A DNA stretch of 64,000 nt from Coraliomargarita sinensis (GCF_003185655.1 NZ_QHJQ01000004.1:186001-250000), one strand, 5' to 3'; counted from the first letter of the stretch, positions 1 to 9,263 are shown. The notes: generated from the letters alone by a model not told the origin. Program-made: numbers and translations.

Positions 1-242
1 AACTCGATCTCGCCAAAAGGCACGCCGGTTTGCGCCATCCCAAAGGGCCCCGGATTCATGCCCATAAAAACGACCTTCTTTCGTGAGTTACCGTGTTTGC
101 GAATGTACTGCTCATGCGGCGCCCAGGCATAGCGCAGCGGGTTGTACACATGGGTGGTGGGCTCAGCAAAGTTGAAACGGTCCACGGTATCGGCCAGACG
201 CTGGGCCGCGGCGGCAAGTTCATCTGAAATTGATGGAGACAT
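1..242 (-). CDS. SMUG1-type uracil-DNA glycosylase, N-terminal part (cut by window edge)
   Basis: Removes uracil and oxidised pyrimidines from DNA in base-excision repair; cytoplasmic. Reading the minus strand from the ATG at 242 gives 80 residues before the window ends. Residues about 57-78 contain GMNPGPFGMAQTGVPFG, the SMUG1 active-site motif carrying the catalytic Asn of the GMNPG segment. The preceding AEPTTHVYNPLRYAW segment also fits the family N-terminus. The catalytic His motif lies beyond the window. It follows the Rdx gene on the same strand with a 114-bp gap. Family assignment is confident from the motif; exact substrate range is not visible. Confidence 0.9.
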   Translation of the reverse strand, partial: MSPSISDELAAAAQRLADTVDRFNFAEPTTHVYNPLRYAWAPHEQYIRKHGNSRKKVVFMGMNPGPFGMAQTGVPFGEIE

Positions 243-270
243 GTTGCGAATGGTTTGACTGTTGAGGCCA

Positions 271-352
271 AAGACGAAGGCCTTCGGCTACGGTTCAGGC
301 AGGTAAAAGTAAGGTAACAGCCGATCAGAAGGTAGCCGAACGCCTTTGCGTT
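271..352. repeat. Imperfect inverted repeat between the Rdx and SMUG1 genes
   Basis: TTCGGCTAC (near 284-292) and GTAGCCGAA (332-340) are complementary, and the pairing extends imperfectly outward, with the arms about 40 bases apart. It sits just downstream of the Rdx stop. It may be a weak hairpin or a dispersed intergenic palindrome; no T-tract is present, so it is not a classic terminator. Confidence 0.35.
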
Positions 353-356
353 TGGA

Positions 357-644
357 TCATTGTCGTTCAGGCGTGTCGCTGTGCCCAAGGTCATGCTCGG
401 GCGCGATACGGTCGCGGATGATTTGCTTGAGTTCTTTCATTTCCGGAAAGCGCCCCTCTGTCTTTCGATCCCAAACAACGACACCATCCACCGTGACGGT
501 AAAACGTCCACCCGTCTCGGAAGGCCGAAGCGTGACGGCTCCAAGCTCTTGCTCGAAAGTGGTCAGTAATTCTTGTGCCGTCCACCCCGCACGCAGCAGC
601 CAGCGACACCCGGGACAGTATTCGATTTGGACCTGAGGTTTCAT
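357..644 (-). CDS. SelT/SelW/SelH-type Rdx family protein (Cys form)
   Basis: Small thioredoxin-fold protein of 95 residues, presumed to act in thiol-disulfide redox chemistry; in vivo substrates of bacterial members are unknown. The N-terminus has the redox motif YCPGC (CxxC, with Cys rather than selenocysteine) at residues about 7-11. The family end-motif region FTVTVDGVVVWDRKTEGRFP is at about 57-76. The ATG at 644 was chosen because it puts the CxxC strand right at the N-terminus, as usual in Rdx proteins; an upstream TTG at 680 would add 12 residues unlike the family. It is upstream of the SMUG1 gene on the same strand. Confidence 0.88.
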   Translation of the reverse strand: MKPQVQIEYCPGCRWLLRAGWTAQELLTTFEQELGAVTLRPSETGGRFTVTVDGVVVWDRKTEGRFPEMKELKQIIRDRIAPEHDLGHSDTPERQ

Positions 645-723
645 GACAAATAGCAGAGAACGAATGAGGTGAGCTGCCAATACTGAAAAAGCGACAGCCC
701 GTGAAATCAGCGGGGCTCACGTA

Positions 724-870
724 GAACAGCCGTCCCGACTGTTTCCTATCAATCGGAAAGCTAATCACGGTATTCTTCCCCCGCGCTCCCCACCGCAAGA
801 GAGTTTGTCGAATTTTATTTTCTTTCCATCAGACAGATCGTCAGCCTCAGCACAGTCGGGACGCCTGTGC
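724..870. repeat. Two inverted copies of a ~21-bp imperfect palindrome (ACAGTCGGGACG core)
   Basis: Copy 1 (724-745, minus orientation) and copy 2 (850-870, plus orientation) share ACAGTCGGGACGnCTGT, and each is itself an imperfect palindrome (copy 2 pairs GCACAG with CTGTGC). They lie in the gap between the Rdx start and the PhoD stop. This looks like a REP-type dispersed intergenic element. The rest of 645-879 shows no gene. Confidence 0.5.
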
Positions 871-879
871 GACGGAAGT

Positions 880-2811
880 TCAAGGTATGGTCTCGCTCTC
901 CAGCAGGACAAGTTCCGGCCGGTCCTCACCCACGCGAAGCGTATACACCCCGGGCTCGTATACCGGTGCCTTAAACCTGGCCCCTTTCACACGATAACAA
1001 TAGACCAGTGCTCCACTCTTGGCCTCGGTTAATTCAACCACCGCGTTCTCTACCGGTAACTCGACTTCATCAAGATATGCGACCGGTTTCCGACCATCGT
1101 TTTGCGCGAGATCGAGCCTCATGGGCCACCCCTCGTACTGGGCACGGTCGCCCTGCTTCAAATTCGCAAAGCGCGGCCAGCACTCAAAGGTAGCTTCAAC
1201 GCTCGCCTTGTTGAACCGGACAATGCCATAGCCATCACCACGCTGCTTCACATCACTGCGATCTTCGGGATTGGCATAAGCCAACATGGTGATGCGGTTG
1301 CCCAGTCCGTCGCGATAGTCTCCTACCCAGGGAAGAGACGATTCGATTGCCGGTTCGACAGGTTCGGCCTCTTCAAGAGGATGCCACCAACGCCCGTAGA
1401 TGGTGTTGACCAGTGCCGGACTGGTAAAGGCGTACGGGCCATCCCGGTAGTCCTCAATTCCATGTTTGACCATGACCGAGAGGTGCTGGTCCCCGCAGAG
1501 GTGCGTTGCGCGCACCGCACGCAGTCGTTCCAGAGCGCGATTGCGACCGGACTGGGGCCAGCCGTTGCAATCGAGGTCGGCCAACAGTCGATTATTTGGA
1601 TGACCATGCAGGTGGACGGCACCGCAGAAGGCAGTCTGGGAAAGCGCGACTTTCAGCTCGGCCCCCTCCCAATCGCGTGTCCAGTGGTCAAGAAAATCGA
1701 GTTGTCGCTCGCCCAGTAGTTTCAACCCGGGCAGGTCGACCGCAGCGCGGTCATATTCCGGATCGTTGATATGATCCTGACGGGGTCCCATTTTAGGTAC
1801 GTTGCCGGGTCCCGACTTGAATTTTCGGTCTTCCAGAATGGCAAAGTTAATCCCTCCCAAAGTGAGGTCCGTGTAGTAAACGGTGATCCCCTGCTTGACC
1901 GGCTCCGGGTCAAAAGGATCGGGTAAGTTTGCTGTCTGCTGACGCTGCACCATGTTCACAAAGGAGGCCGGATAGGCATAACCGGCACCGGTTGAGTTGG
2001 CCTTGGGGTTGTGCCGCCCGCCTTCGCCCCAAAGGTTGCCGTGTCCCACATCGTGATCGTCCGGAATACAAATTGTAGGCCGGTCCTTCATCAGCTCGGC
2101 AAACTGCACACCGAATTGCAGCCAACCGTAGGTGGCTTCGTCGTGCGTGTAATTTTGATCCCCTGCGAAAAAGAGAAGGTCCGGGTCCTGCTGCAGCAAT
2201 TTGCTGACAATCTCATGCCGTGTATCGCCCTGCATATCTCTGGGCGAATTGCAGGACATCGAGGCCACCACGATGACTTCCTTGTCAATCGGATCCTTGC
2301 GAATGAGCCCTTCAAATGAAGACAAGTCGCCCAGGCGCAAGCGGTACGGGACGTCGACCCGGTTATTCCAGCCTTCGACTCTGAATTGACAATCCCAGCC
2401 CGGATAGAGCACAGGCTTCGTATCTACGGCAACCCATTCACCGTCACGCATGAACTCCAATGTAATCTTTTTCGGTTCGTCCGGCAGCAGGGGAAAGCAT
2501 TGCGCGGTCATTTTCAGAACCTCGTTGTCGTGAGTGTAGAGCGCAAAAGCCAGTGTTTCATTACGCGGACGCTCCCGGAACCACTGCCCCGCCCTTTTCG
2601 CCTCTTTTCCCTGCAACTCCCACCACTTACCCGTCGCGAGATTGTCGGAATTCCGGGCTTTGTTATAATCGTCGCCAAAGGGATATGGCTCGTAATAATC
2701 GACTTCTGCTCCGGCGGAAAGTGCCAGCGCCATGACCGCGAAGCAGCAGACATTGACTTTGCGAATTTCGAGGCAAAAAGACTTTGTATTGAACATCAGG
2801 GATAAAGACAT
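880..2811 (-). CDS. Exported PhoD-like metallophosphatase
   Basis: A 643-residue calcineurin-fold phosphatase of the PhoD-like group, expected to release phosphate from phosphodiesters or monoesters outside the cytoplasm. Metal-binding blocks are visible: FFAGDQNYTHDE near residue 214-224 (Asp ligand) and PDDHDVGHGN near 250-259 (Asp/His ligands), with GDQHLS further on as a later His motif. A hydrophobic stretch (VCCFAVMALALSAGA) near residues 20-34 looks like a signal peptide ending before AEVDYYEP. The ATG at 2811 was preferred over an upstream TTG at 2877; an ATG at 2796 is also possible. It is divergent from the pyrophosphatase gene. Enzyme class is well supported, substrate is not. Confidence 0.85.
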   Translation of the reverse strand: MSLSLMFNTKSFCLEIRKVNVCCFAVMALALSAGAEVDYYEPYPFGDDYNKARNSDNLATGKWWELQGKEAKRAGQWFRERPRNETLAFALYTHDNEVLKMTAQCFPLLPDEPKKITLEFMRDGEWVAVDTKPVLYPGWDCQFRVEGWNNRVDVPYRLRLGDLSSFEGLIRKDPIDKEVIVVASMSCNSPRDMQGDTRHEIVSKLLQQDPDLLFFAGDQNYTHDEATYGWLQFGVQFAELMKDRPTICIPDDHDVGHGNLWGEGGRHNPKANSTGAGYAYPASFVNMVQRQQTANLPDPFDPEPVKQGITVYYTDLTLGGINFAILEDRKFKSGPGNVPKMGPRQDHINDPEYDRAAVDLPGLKLLGERQLDFLDHWTRDWEGAELKVALSQTAFCGAVHLHGHPNNRLLADLDCNGWPQSGRNRALERLRAVRATHLCGDQHLSVMVKHGIEDYRDGPYAFTSPALVNTIYGRWWHPLEEAEPVEPAIESSLPWVGDYRDGLGNRITMLAYANPEDRSDVKQRGDGYGIVRFNKASVEATFECWPRFANLKQGDRAQYEGWPMRLDLAQNDGRKPVAYLDEVELPVENAVVELTEAKSGALVYCYRVKGARFKAPVYEPGVYTLRVGEDRPELVLLESETIP

Positions 2812-2905
2812 TCGCGCAGCTTGATACACCTTCCATAACTCGGCAACAAAACTCGGCAACGAATCCGTCTTGAGCAAAACGGTTGGATTCCTAGGCTCGC
2901 TATCC

Positions 2906-3517
2906 GTGGACCATTCAAAACATAATTTTCAGCCTTACAAACCCCACCCCTGGCATGGTATTGAACCGGCGACAAATCACGCAGGCACCGTGCGGGCCTT
3001 TATCGAAGTCACACAGTATGACCGGATCAAGTTCGAGGTCGACCCTGACACTGGCTATCTCTGCGTCGACCGTCCGCAGCGTAATTCCAGCCTGCCACCT
3101 GTCCCCTACGGCTTCATTCCCAAGACCCTTTGCGGCAGCAAGACCGGCAACCAGGTCCGCGAGGGTGTGGAGGGTGACGGCGATGCCCTGGACATCTGCG
3201 TGCTCTGCGAGCACGAGATCACCCGCTCCGAAGTCGTTCTCAACGCACGCATCGTGGGCGGGTTCCTGACTTTTGATTCAGGTATGGCCGACCCAAAACT
3301 GATCGCGGTACTCGATGGTGACCTTCTCTGGGGAAACATCCAGGATCTCAGCGATGTGCCGCCGCGCTTGATTGATCGACTGGAGCACTACTTCCGGCAG
3401 TACAAGGTCGAACGCGGACGCGAAAATCCAGTCGAGATTGAGGGGCGCTGCGACCGCAAAAAAGCCATGCAATTACTCGAAGCTTCACTGGAAGATTACA
3501 CCAAGCAGTTTGCATAA
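2906..3517 (+). CDS. ppa: Inorganic pyrophosphatase (family I)
   Basis: Hydrolyses cytosolic pyrophosphate to phosphate, pulling biosynthetic reactions forward. Family I landmarks are present: KFEVDPDTGYLCVDRP, PVPYGFIPKT, the metal-binding block DGDALDICVL (canonical DGDPLDVLV) and a C-terminal HYFRQYK stretch. Length is about 203 residues with the GTG at 2906 that begins VDHSKHNF; an in-frame TTG at 2870 would add 12 residues and overlap the divergent PhoD leader. No strong Shine-Dalgarno sequence decides between them. The DPLD position reads DALD, a minor change seen in some relatives. Adjacent to PhoD, which may reflect phosphate handling, but the genes are divergent. Confidence 0.92.
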   Translation: MDHSKHNFQPYKPHPWHGIEPATNHAGTVRAFIEVTQYDRIKFEVDPDTGYLCVDRPQRNSSLPPVPYGFIPKTLCGSKTGNQVREGVEGDGDALDICVLCEHEITRSEVVLNARIVGGFLTFDSGMADPKLIAVLDGDLLWGNIQDLSDVPPRLIDRLEHYFRQYKVERGRENPVEIEGRCDRKKAMQLLEASLEDYTKQFA

Positions 3518-3580
3518 GCCCTTACACTTCGCTAAGCCGATGCAATACTTTTAGCCGGCGCCCTCCATTTCCAGTAAGCA

Positions 3581-3593
3581 GTAAACTGTTGAT
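3581..3593 (+). promoter_or_regulatory. Putative LacI-type operator in front of the first GH13 gene
   Basis: GTAAACTGTTGAT matches the locus-wide 13-bp pattern TTnnACwGTTGAA (weak in the outer bases) and lies 57 bp upstream of the GH13 start at 3651. It is probably bound by the LacI-family protein encoded at 11312-12349. Confidence 0.5.
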
Positions 3594-3650
3594 CGGCTTC
3601 GGTCATTGCCGAGGCCGACCTGATACATTCGTCTGCCTAACAACTCCTGC

Positions 3651-5609
3651 ATGAATTTCTACCTCTACCTCTTTACCGTCTTCATATTAAGCCTGCAAAC
3701 GTCTTGCGCGAAACAGGACTTTGAGCGCCCCTGGAATAAGGATGTCATCTATTTCGTAATGACCGATCGTTTCTTTGATGGCGATCCGTCCAACAACCGC
3801 CCCGAAGGTAGTGATCCTTTACTCTACGATCCGGCGCAGGCCCACATCGACCGATATCACGGGGGTGACTTTCGAGGACTCGAGCTCGCACTGGAAAGTG
3901 GCTACTTTAATGCTCTCGGCGTTACCACCATCTGGATCACCCCGCCGGTGCGTAACGTCTGGAATTCTTCATTCGATTTGCACGATGCGCCAAAAACTGG
4001 CTACCACGGCTACTGGGCACAGGACTTTCTCGACATTGATCCCCACCTTGTGTCGAAGCGCTCATTGGACGGACACGTAAACTATCCCGACTCACGGGAG
4101 GGACGGATGCAGCACTACAAGGATCTCGTCGAACGGGCCCACAGTAAAGGCATCAAGATCGTGCAGGACATTGTCTGTAATCATGCCGGGCCGGTCTTTT
4201 ATTATGACGCCAATGGGAACGACGCCTTCGACCACCAGCTCAAGAGCGAGTGGATTCAGCCTTACAACGATTCCAGCAGGTACGGGAATGCCGCTTGGAC
4301 TGACATCCCGAAGTGGAATCTGGCGCGCACCGAACCCGGCTCGACGCAAACCGTTCTCGGTCAGCGCTTGCCCTTAAACGGTAGCCTAGCCCAACTTTCC
4401 AGTTATGGTCGCAAGGGCATGTCGCCCGGAAGCCTGGGTGCCTCGAACGGCGAAGAAGTGTTGTGTGATTTCTTTTCGCTGCGGGACTTCAATACCGCTC
4501 CGGACAGTCCGCACTTCGATGCGCTGGTCGACGACTTCGTGGAAATCTATGCGTTCTATATTGAAACCATCGGGGTGGACGGTTTCCGCATCGATACGGT
4601 CAAGCACGTGCACCATGGCTTTTGGGATGCCTTCACCCATCGCCTGCGTGAACGACTCGGAGCAGAGCAAGCAGAGAAACTTATCCTTTTCGGAGAAGTC
4701 TACGACGGCAATCCGGCAGCGCTCGGCCAATATACTTACCGCAGCGATTGGCCCGAGGAACAGGGACCAGCCATCGACTCGCTGCTCAACTTTCAGTTCT
4801 GCTACGCCGTGCGCAGCTATCTGCGAACAGGCAACGACAGCTTCGGTACAGCCCACGGTATCGAAAATGCCATCCGGGCTCTAGGTTCGAGGCCGCAAGA
4901 TGGGCGTGAGCGCCCCTACTACAATCAGACCGCTGGCCCGGATGGTCTCAATGCCTCAGAGAAAATCGTCAACTTCGTGGAAAACCATGACGGGATCAAC
5001 CGCTTCCGGGTGCGGGGTGTGAGTCAAGCGCGGCATTTTCTCGCCAACGCACTCACCCTGGCAATGCCCGGCATTCCCTGCCTTTACTACGGCAGTGAGA
5101 CCGCTCTGCAGGACGAACTCGCCGGGCCCAACGAGGATGCCGAAACCGGACGTATGACATACATCCGCGCCGATAATCCACAAGCGCTGGAGGAGAATCC
5201 CCAAGACGAGCACTTTCAAGCCATGGCTGAACTCATCCGTTTGCGGCAGACTCTGCCAGCGCTGCATGGCTTCGAGATTCAACCGCTCTGGGTGGACAGC
5301 CCTGCCGCCGAAACGGACGATGGCATTTTCGCTTTTGCGCGGGGTGGCCGGGATGCCGCACCGGTCGTCGTGGTGATGAATGCAAGCGACAAAAAAGCCA
5401 GCACCTCGATTCCCGGCCACCGGATGCAACTGATCGATAGCTCCGGTGCGCCGCTTCTTCAACCGGGCGAGCGGTTGGAGAGGGTTCCCCTCCTTCGGGA
5501 TGAAGGCGACACCGCATCAGTGGAGCTCGTTTGGGAGGGGGATCAACCGAAAGCCAGTATCAAGGCGAACCCGGAGAGTTTCCACTTGTTTCGAGTGATA
5601 AAGGAATAG
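3651..5609 (+). CDS. Exported GH13 alpha-amylase/CGTase-like glycosidase
   Basis: A 652-residue GH13 enzyme acting on alpha-1,4-glucans. The four conserved regions are complete: GIKIVQDIVCNH (Asp173, His178), GVDGFRIDTVKH (nucleophile Asp315), FGEVYDG (acid/base Glu349) and FVENHDG (Asp447). The N-terminal half (YFVMTDRFFDGDPSNNRP, YHGGDFRG, TGYHGYWAQDF) most resembles cyclodextrin glucanotransferases and maltogenic amylases, but the usual C-terminal starch-binding domain is missing; only a short beta domain C follows. The N-terminus is a signal peptide (FTVFILSLQTSCAK), with a Cys that fits a lipobox only poorly, so lipoprotein status is uncertain. A candidate LacI operator lies upstream. 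It is convergent with the sugar transporter gene. Confidence 0.92.
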   Translation: MNFYLYLFTVFILSLQTSCAKQDFERPWNKDVIYFVMTDRFFDGDPSNNRPEGSDPLLYDPAQAHIDRYHGGDFRGLELALESGYFNALGVTTIWITPPVRNVWNSSFDLHDAPKTGYHGYWAQDFLDIDPHLVSKRSLDGHVNYPDSREGRMQHYKDLVERAHSKGIKIVQDIVCNHAGPVFYYDANGNDAFDHQLKSEWIQPYNDSSRYGNAAWTDIPKWNLARTEPGSTQTVLGQRLPLNGSLAQLSSYGRKGMSPGSLGASNGEEVLCDFFSLRDFNTAPDSPHFDALVDDFVEIYAFYIETIGVDGFRIDTVKHVHHGFWDAFTHRLRERLGAEQAEKLILFGEVYDGNPAALGQYTYRSDWPEEQGPAIDSLLNFQFCYAVRSYLRTGNDSFGTAHGIENAIRALGSRPQDGRERPYYNQTAGPDGLNASEKIVNFVENHDGINRFRVRGVSQARHFLANALTLAMPGIPCLYYGSETALQDELAGPNEDAETGRMTYIRADNPQALEENPQDEHFQAMAELIRLRQTLPALHGFEIQPLWVDSPAAETDDGIFAFARGGRDAAPVVVVMNASDKKASTSIPGHRMQLIDSSGAPLLQPGERLERVPLLRDEGDTASVELVWEGDQPKASIKANPESFHLFRVIKE

Positions 5610-5737
5610 GTCAATGCACGTAGGGGCTTTCCTTTGGGAAGCCCGCGAAATTTCGTGAGCGTTAACGAAAGATCTTTAGCCGCAACAACGCGGGTGGTGA
5701 CGAGCACACCCCGAGGGGATGGCCATCCCACCGGCCG

Positions 5738-7507
5738 TCACGCCTCCACCCGGTCAGGATCATCCACATCATCCACGAACAGCGTCAGAATGGCGGCGAC
5801 CACCCATGTAGCCCCTCCGAGCATCAGAGCCAAAACCGTTTGCCCGCCAAACAAACCAGTGACCAGAAGTCCCAGAATCGTCGCGGCCAACATCTGCGGG
5901 AGCACAATAAAGAAATTAAAGATCCCCATGTAGAGTCCCATCTTCTCCGCAGGCAGCGCCCCGGAGAGAATGGCATAGGGCATGGAGAGAATGCTCGCCC
6001 AGGCAATCCCCACACCGAGCATGGAGAGTAAGATCCAGTTCGGCCCCGGCAGAAAATAGACCGAAGCCAAACCCAGCGCGCCACAGATGAGTGCAACCGC
6101 ATGCGTGATCTTGCGGCTCGTCCATTTCGCAAAAACCGGCAACGCGAAGGCCACCAGTGCGGCGAATCCGTTGTATACGGCAAAGGCAATACCGACCCAG
6201 TCCGCCCCGGTGTTATACTCTTTACGAATCACAGTCAGCCGCTCGCCAAGTGCAGCCGGCAGGTCGCCCTTTTCCCCGTAGCTGATGAAAAAGTTCACCG
6301 TGCGCATGCTGCCGACGACCTCATCGGCCCCCGCCTCAAAGTCCGAGCGGTAGCTCTCGAGGTCACGAAGCACTCCGTTGTAAGCGGCCTCCCAATCCGG
6401 ATTGACCCCCTTGGCCTCGATCACCGCTGCACTTTGCTCGAGTGCCCCCACCTCATCGACGGTCAGGTGCATATCGTAGAGATGACTCGTCACTCCGGAC
6501 GTGGTGTAGATCCACATGGAAAAAAGCGCGAACCAGGAAAAGAACTGAACCGCGGCCAGTTGCTTCATTGTTTTAGGCATGGCGTAGAGATCGTTCATCA
6601 CCACGACCAAACCGTTCTTGGTGGAGCCCTTCTTTTGCAGGGCCACTGAGATGAGCAGCAAGGCGCCAAGCGCACAAAAGCCCCCGGTTACGATGTAGAG
6701 CTCCTTCTCCCATCCACTGAAATAAACCGCGGCCGTGAGCAAGAGCCCCCCAATCAGGAAAATCGGGCCGTGCGTGGCTTTCTTCTTCAGGCGTGCATCG
6801 GCAGCGGCACTCTCGTTCTCCATGCGGGCGCGTACGGCCAATTCGTCTTCCGCAACATCGGCCCCCTCAAAAGCAGCCAACTCCTGCGGGCTGTACTCTT
6901 TGCTCTTAATGACCGTCCAGAGAACTGCGGCCAGAAAAACCGCGGCGCCGAGGTAAAAGGACCATTTCACGGAATCGGGAATCACACCCTCGGGGGCGAC
7001 GTTGGAAACCCCGAACCAGTTGGTCAGCATGTAGGGTAATGCCGAGGCAATGACCGAACCGGCGCCGATAAAAAAGCTCTGCATGGCAAAGCCCTTCGTG
7101 CGCTGCTCGGAAGGCAGCATGTCACCGACAAAGGCACGGAAAGGCTCCATGGAGACGTTGATCGAGGCGTCCATGATCCAGAGCATCCCAGCCGCAATCC
7201 AGAGGTAGGGTGAATTCGGCATAACCGTCAGCGCTAGCGAGGCGCACACCGCACCGCCGAGAAAGTACGGCCTCCGGCGCCCGAGCCGGCACCAGGTGCG
7301 GTCACTGAAATAACCGACGATCGGCTGTACGATTAAACCGGTTAAAGGCGCCGCGATCCACAAGAGCGGGATGGCGTGCTTGTCCGCGCCGAGGGTTTCG
7401 AAGATTCGGCTGACGTTGGCATTTTGCAGGGCGAATCCGAACTGGATCCCGAAAAAGCCGAAGCTCATATTCCAGATTTGCCAAAAAGATAGCTTGGGTC
7501 GTTGCAT
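5738..7507 (-). CDS. SLC45/GPH-like MFS sugar transporter
   Basis: Inner-membrane cation-coupled importer, likely for maltose or malto-oligosaccharides. The 589-residue protein has MFS helices throughout. The loop 2-3 signature GYFSDRTWCRLGRRRP is near residues 65-80, and the following SMEPFRAFVGDMLP segment is typical of SUC/SLC45-like carriers. A charged central loop is at about 190-245. Odd feature: an acidic insert of about 85 residues sits between the first two helices of the second half (about 355-440). It starts 54 bp after the malQ stop on the same strand, so malQ and this gene probably form one transcript under the operator at 9264. Its start codon is preceded by a C9A8 tract. Substrate is inferred from context. 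Confidence 0.87.
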   Translation of the reverse strand: MQRPKLSFWQIWNMSFGFFGIQFGFALQNANVSRIFETLGADKHAIPLLWIAAPLTGLIVQPIVGYFSDRTWCRLGRRRPYFLGGAVCASLALTVMPNSPYLWIAAGMLWIMDASINVSMEPFRAFVGDMLPSEQRTKGFAMQSFFIGAGSVIASALPYMLTNWFGVSNVAPEGVIPDSVKWSFYLGAAVFLAAVLWTVIKSKEYSPQELAAFEGADVAEDELAVRARMENESAAADARLKKKATHGPIFLIGGLLLTAAVYFSGWEKELYIVTGGFCALGALLLISVALQKKGSTKNGLVVVMNDLYAMPKTMKQLAAVQFFSWFALFSMWIYTTSGVTSHLYDMHLTVDEVGALEQSAAVIEAKGVNPDWEAAYNGVLRDLESYRSDFEAGADEVVGSMRTVNFFISYGEKGDLPAALGERLTVIRKEYNTGADWVGIAFAVYNGFAALVAFALPVFAKWTSRKITHAVALICGALGLASVYFLPGPNWILLSMLGVGIAWASILSMPYAILSGALPAEKMGLYMGIFNFFIVLPQMLAATILGLLVTGLFGGQTVLALMLGGATWVVAAILTLFVDDVDDPDRVEA

Positions 7508-7512
7508 GATAG

Positions 7513-7529
7513 TTTTTTTTGGGGGGGGG
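7513..7529. repeat. Homopolymer tract T8G9 (C9A8 on the coding strand) before the transporter start
   Basis: Eight T then nine G on the plus strand lie 6-22 bp upstream of the transporter ATG, in the short malQ-transporter gap, where a ribosome-binding site would be. Length changes could alter translation. See also the C12 tract at 10440. Confidence 0.6.
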
Positions 7530-7561
7530 CTAAAGCTTGACTGAATTGTCTGTGGTTAGGT

Positions 7562-9148
7562 TTATTTTGACGAGCAGAATTGCCCTCCTTCGGCTGCCCG
7601 ATCCGCCTGTAGGCCACGGCGGGTTAAGCGGGTCAGTTCAGCCAGCTCATTTATTTCCGGGAGCAAGGGGGTCAAAGAATCAAGGCGCCAGCGCCAGCTG
7701 CCCGAGCAAACCCCGGGCGTATTCATACGGGCTTCCGAACCGAGTCCAAGCACGTCCTGAACCGGCACGATCGCAGCTGAACATCCAGAGCGATAGAGAC
7801 TGCGGATGAAGTCCAAGTGAATCCGGGAACCGTCGCCGCCATAATAGCTCATGGCCGCATTCCTTTCGGATTCGATCTCCTCTGCACTGCGGGTACTGCC
7901 ATTGCCGGGCTTACTATTGAACCAACCCACGACAGTATCGTTATCGTGAGTGCCGGTATAGGCCACGCAATTGTCCTCGTAAGACTCGGGTAAGAAAGTA
8001 TCACGCATCGGGTCTGTGCCGAAAGCAAACTGCAGCACGCGAATGCCGGGTAATTGAAAGTCGTCACGAAGGGCGGTCACTTCCGGTGTGATCACTCCCA
8101 AGTCCTCGGCAATCACCGGAAGCGGTAAACCGTAGTCGTCCACAAAGGCTTCAAAGATGTCCTTTCCGGGTGCCTTCACCCAAACTCCGTCAGCCGCTGT
8201 TGCTGCCCCACCCGGCACTTCCCAGAAAGCTTCAAAACCTCGAAAGTGATCGACCCGTACAACATCGACCCAGCTCAAAATCTTGCGCAGCCGGCGACGC
8301 CACCAGCTGAAATTGTCTTCGCGGTGACGCTCCCAATTGTAGAGCGGGTTGCCCCAAAGCTGGCCGGTCTTGGAAAAATAGTCGGGGGGCACGCCGGCTA
8401 CCACCGAAGGACTTCCGTCTTCGTTTAAACGAAAGAGTTCACGGTGGCACCAGACATCCACGCTGTCGTGCGCCACGAAAATCGGCAGGTCACCGACGAT
8501 ACGTATGCCGAGTTTCCGGGCCGTCCGCTGCACTTCGTCCCATTGCAGGCGCAGGAGAAACTGCTCCAGCTTGGCGCGCCCGATTTCCGGGGCCAACTCG
8601 CTGGAGGCGGCATCGAGTGCCACCGGATCACGATCACGGAAATCCTCCGGCCAATCCGTCCAGGCGACTCCGTCAAAACGGTTTTTCAGGGCATAATAGA
8701 TCGCGAAATCCTCGAGCCAGTCCGACTCTTCCTTTAAAAAGGCTTCATATTGTTCACGCAGGGGATGCTCCGGAATGAGCTTGGAAAAACCGGTCTGAGC
8801 AAGTCGCCCGAGCTTAAGTTTGTTTTGATAGACCTGAGGGTAATCGACCGTATCCCAACAAGGCATACGCAGCGAAGCCAGCTCCTCATCCGTGATCAAA
8901 CCGATCGCATGAATATGCTCCGGACTCAGCAGCGCCGGGTTCGCCGCAAAGGCCGATAAGCCCTGATACGGTGAATCACCGTAGCCCGCCGGGTTCAGGG
9001 GTAAAATCTGCCAGAGACTTTGATGATGCTCCGCCAGAACCTCCAGCCACTGTTGCGTGCAGGGGCCGAAATCGCCAACTCCGTAATCGTTCGGCAACGA
9101 TGTCGGGTGCAGCAGGAGGCCACAGTCACGATGGAAAAGCTTGGGCAT
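7562..9148 (-). CDS. malQ: 4-alpha-glucanotransferase (amylomaltase, GH77)
   Basis: Cytoplasmic disproportionating enzyme transferring glucan segments between malto-oligosaccharides and releasing glucose. The 528 residues, without a signal peptide, match the family length. Landmarks are RDCGLLLHPTSLPNDYGVGD at the N-terminus, WQILPLNPAGYGDSPYQ, VVRVDHFRGFEAFWEVP (nucleophile Asp), VIAEDLGVITPEV (acid/base Glu) and YTGTHDNDTVVGW (third Asp). It is the only GH of the locus without an export signal, which fits import by the MFS carrier encoded just downstream. A putative LacI operator lies at 9264, about 116 bp upstream. Confidence 0.96.
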   Translation of the reverse strand: MPKLFHRDCGLLLHPTSLPNDYGVGDFGPCTQQWLEVLAEHHQSLWQILPLNPAGYGDSPYQGLSAFAANPALLSPEHIHAIGLITDEELASLRMPCWDTVDYPQVYQNKLKLGRLAQTGFSKLIPEHPLREQYEAFLKEESDWLEDFAIYYALKNRFDGVAWTDWPEDFRDRDPVALDAASSELAPEIGRAKLEQFLLRLQWDEVQRTARKLGIRIVGDLPIFVAHDSVDVWCHRELFRLNEDGSPSVVAGVPPDYFSKTGQLWGNPLYNWERHREDNFSWWRRRLRKILSWVDVVRVDHFRGFEAFWEVPGGAATAADGVWVKAPGKDIFEAFVDDYGLPLPVIAEDLGVITPEVTALRDDFQLPGIRVLQFAFGTDPMRDTFLPESYEDNCVAYTGTHDNDTVVGWFNSKPGNGSTRSAEEIESERNAAMSYYGGDGSRIHLDFIRSLYRSGCSAAIVPVQDVLGLGSEARMNTPGVCSGSWRWRLDSLTPLLPEINELAELTRLTRRGLQADRAAEGGQFCSSK

Positions 9149-9263
9149 GGTAACTTATTTTTTAACGAAGCCTTACAGGTGAGACACAGGACCTGAAAAT
9201 AAAGCTTTGAAAATAGTGATGCGAATACAGTTGCTCCTCGCCCGATTCGCTAACCCTAGCTGA

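Noticed and set aside
254..266. TTTGACTGTTGAG, resembling the LacI-type operator, near the SMUG1 start
   Set aside because: The last bases deviate, and DNA repair has no link with glucan use; a chance match is plausible.
5610..5737. Possible terminator GGGCTTTCC/GGGAAGCCC between convergent genes
   Set aside because: Stem is imperfect and there is no T-tract on either strand.
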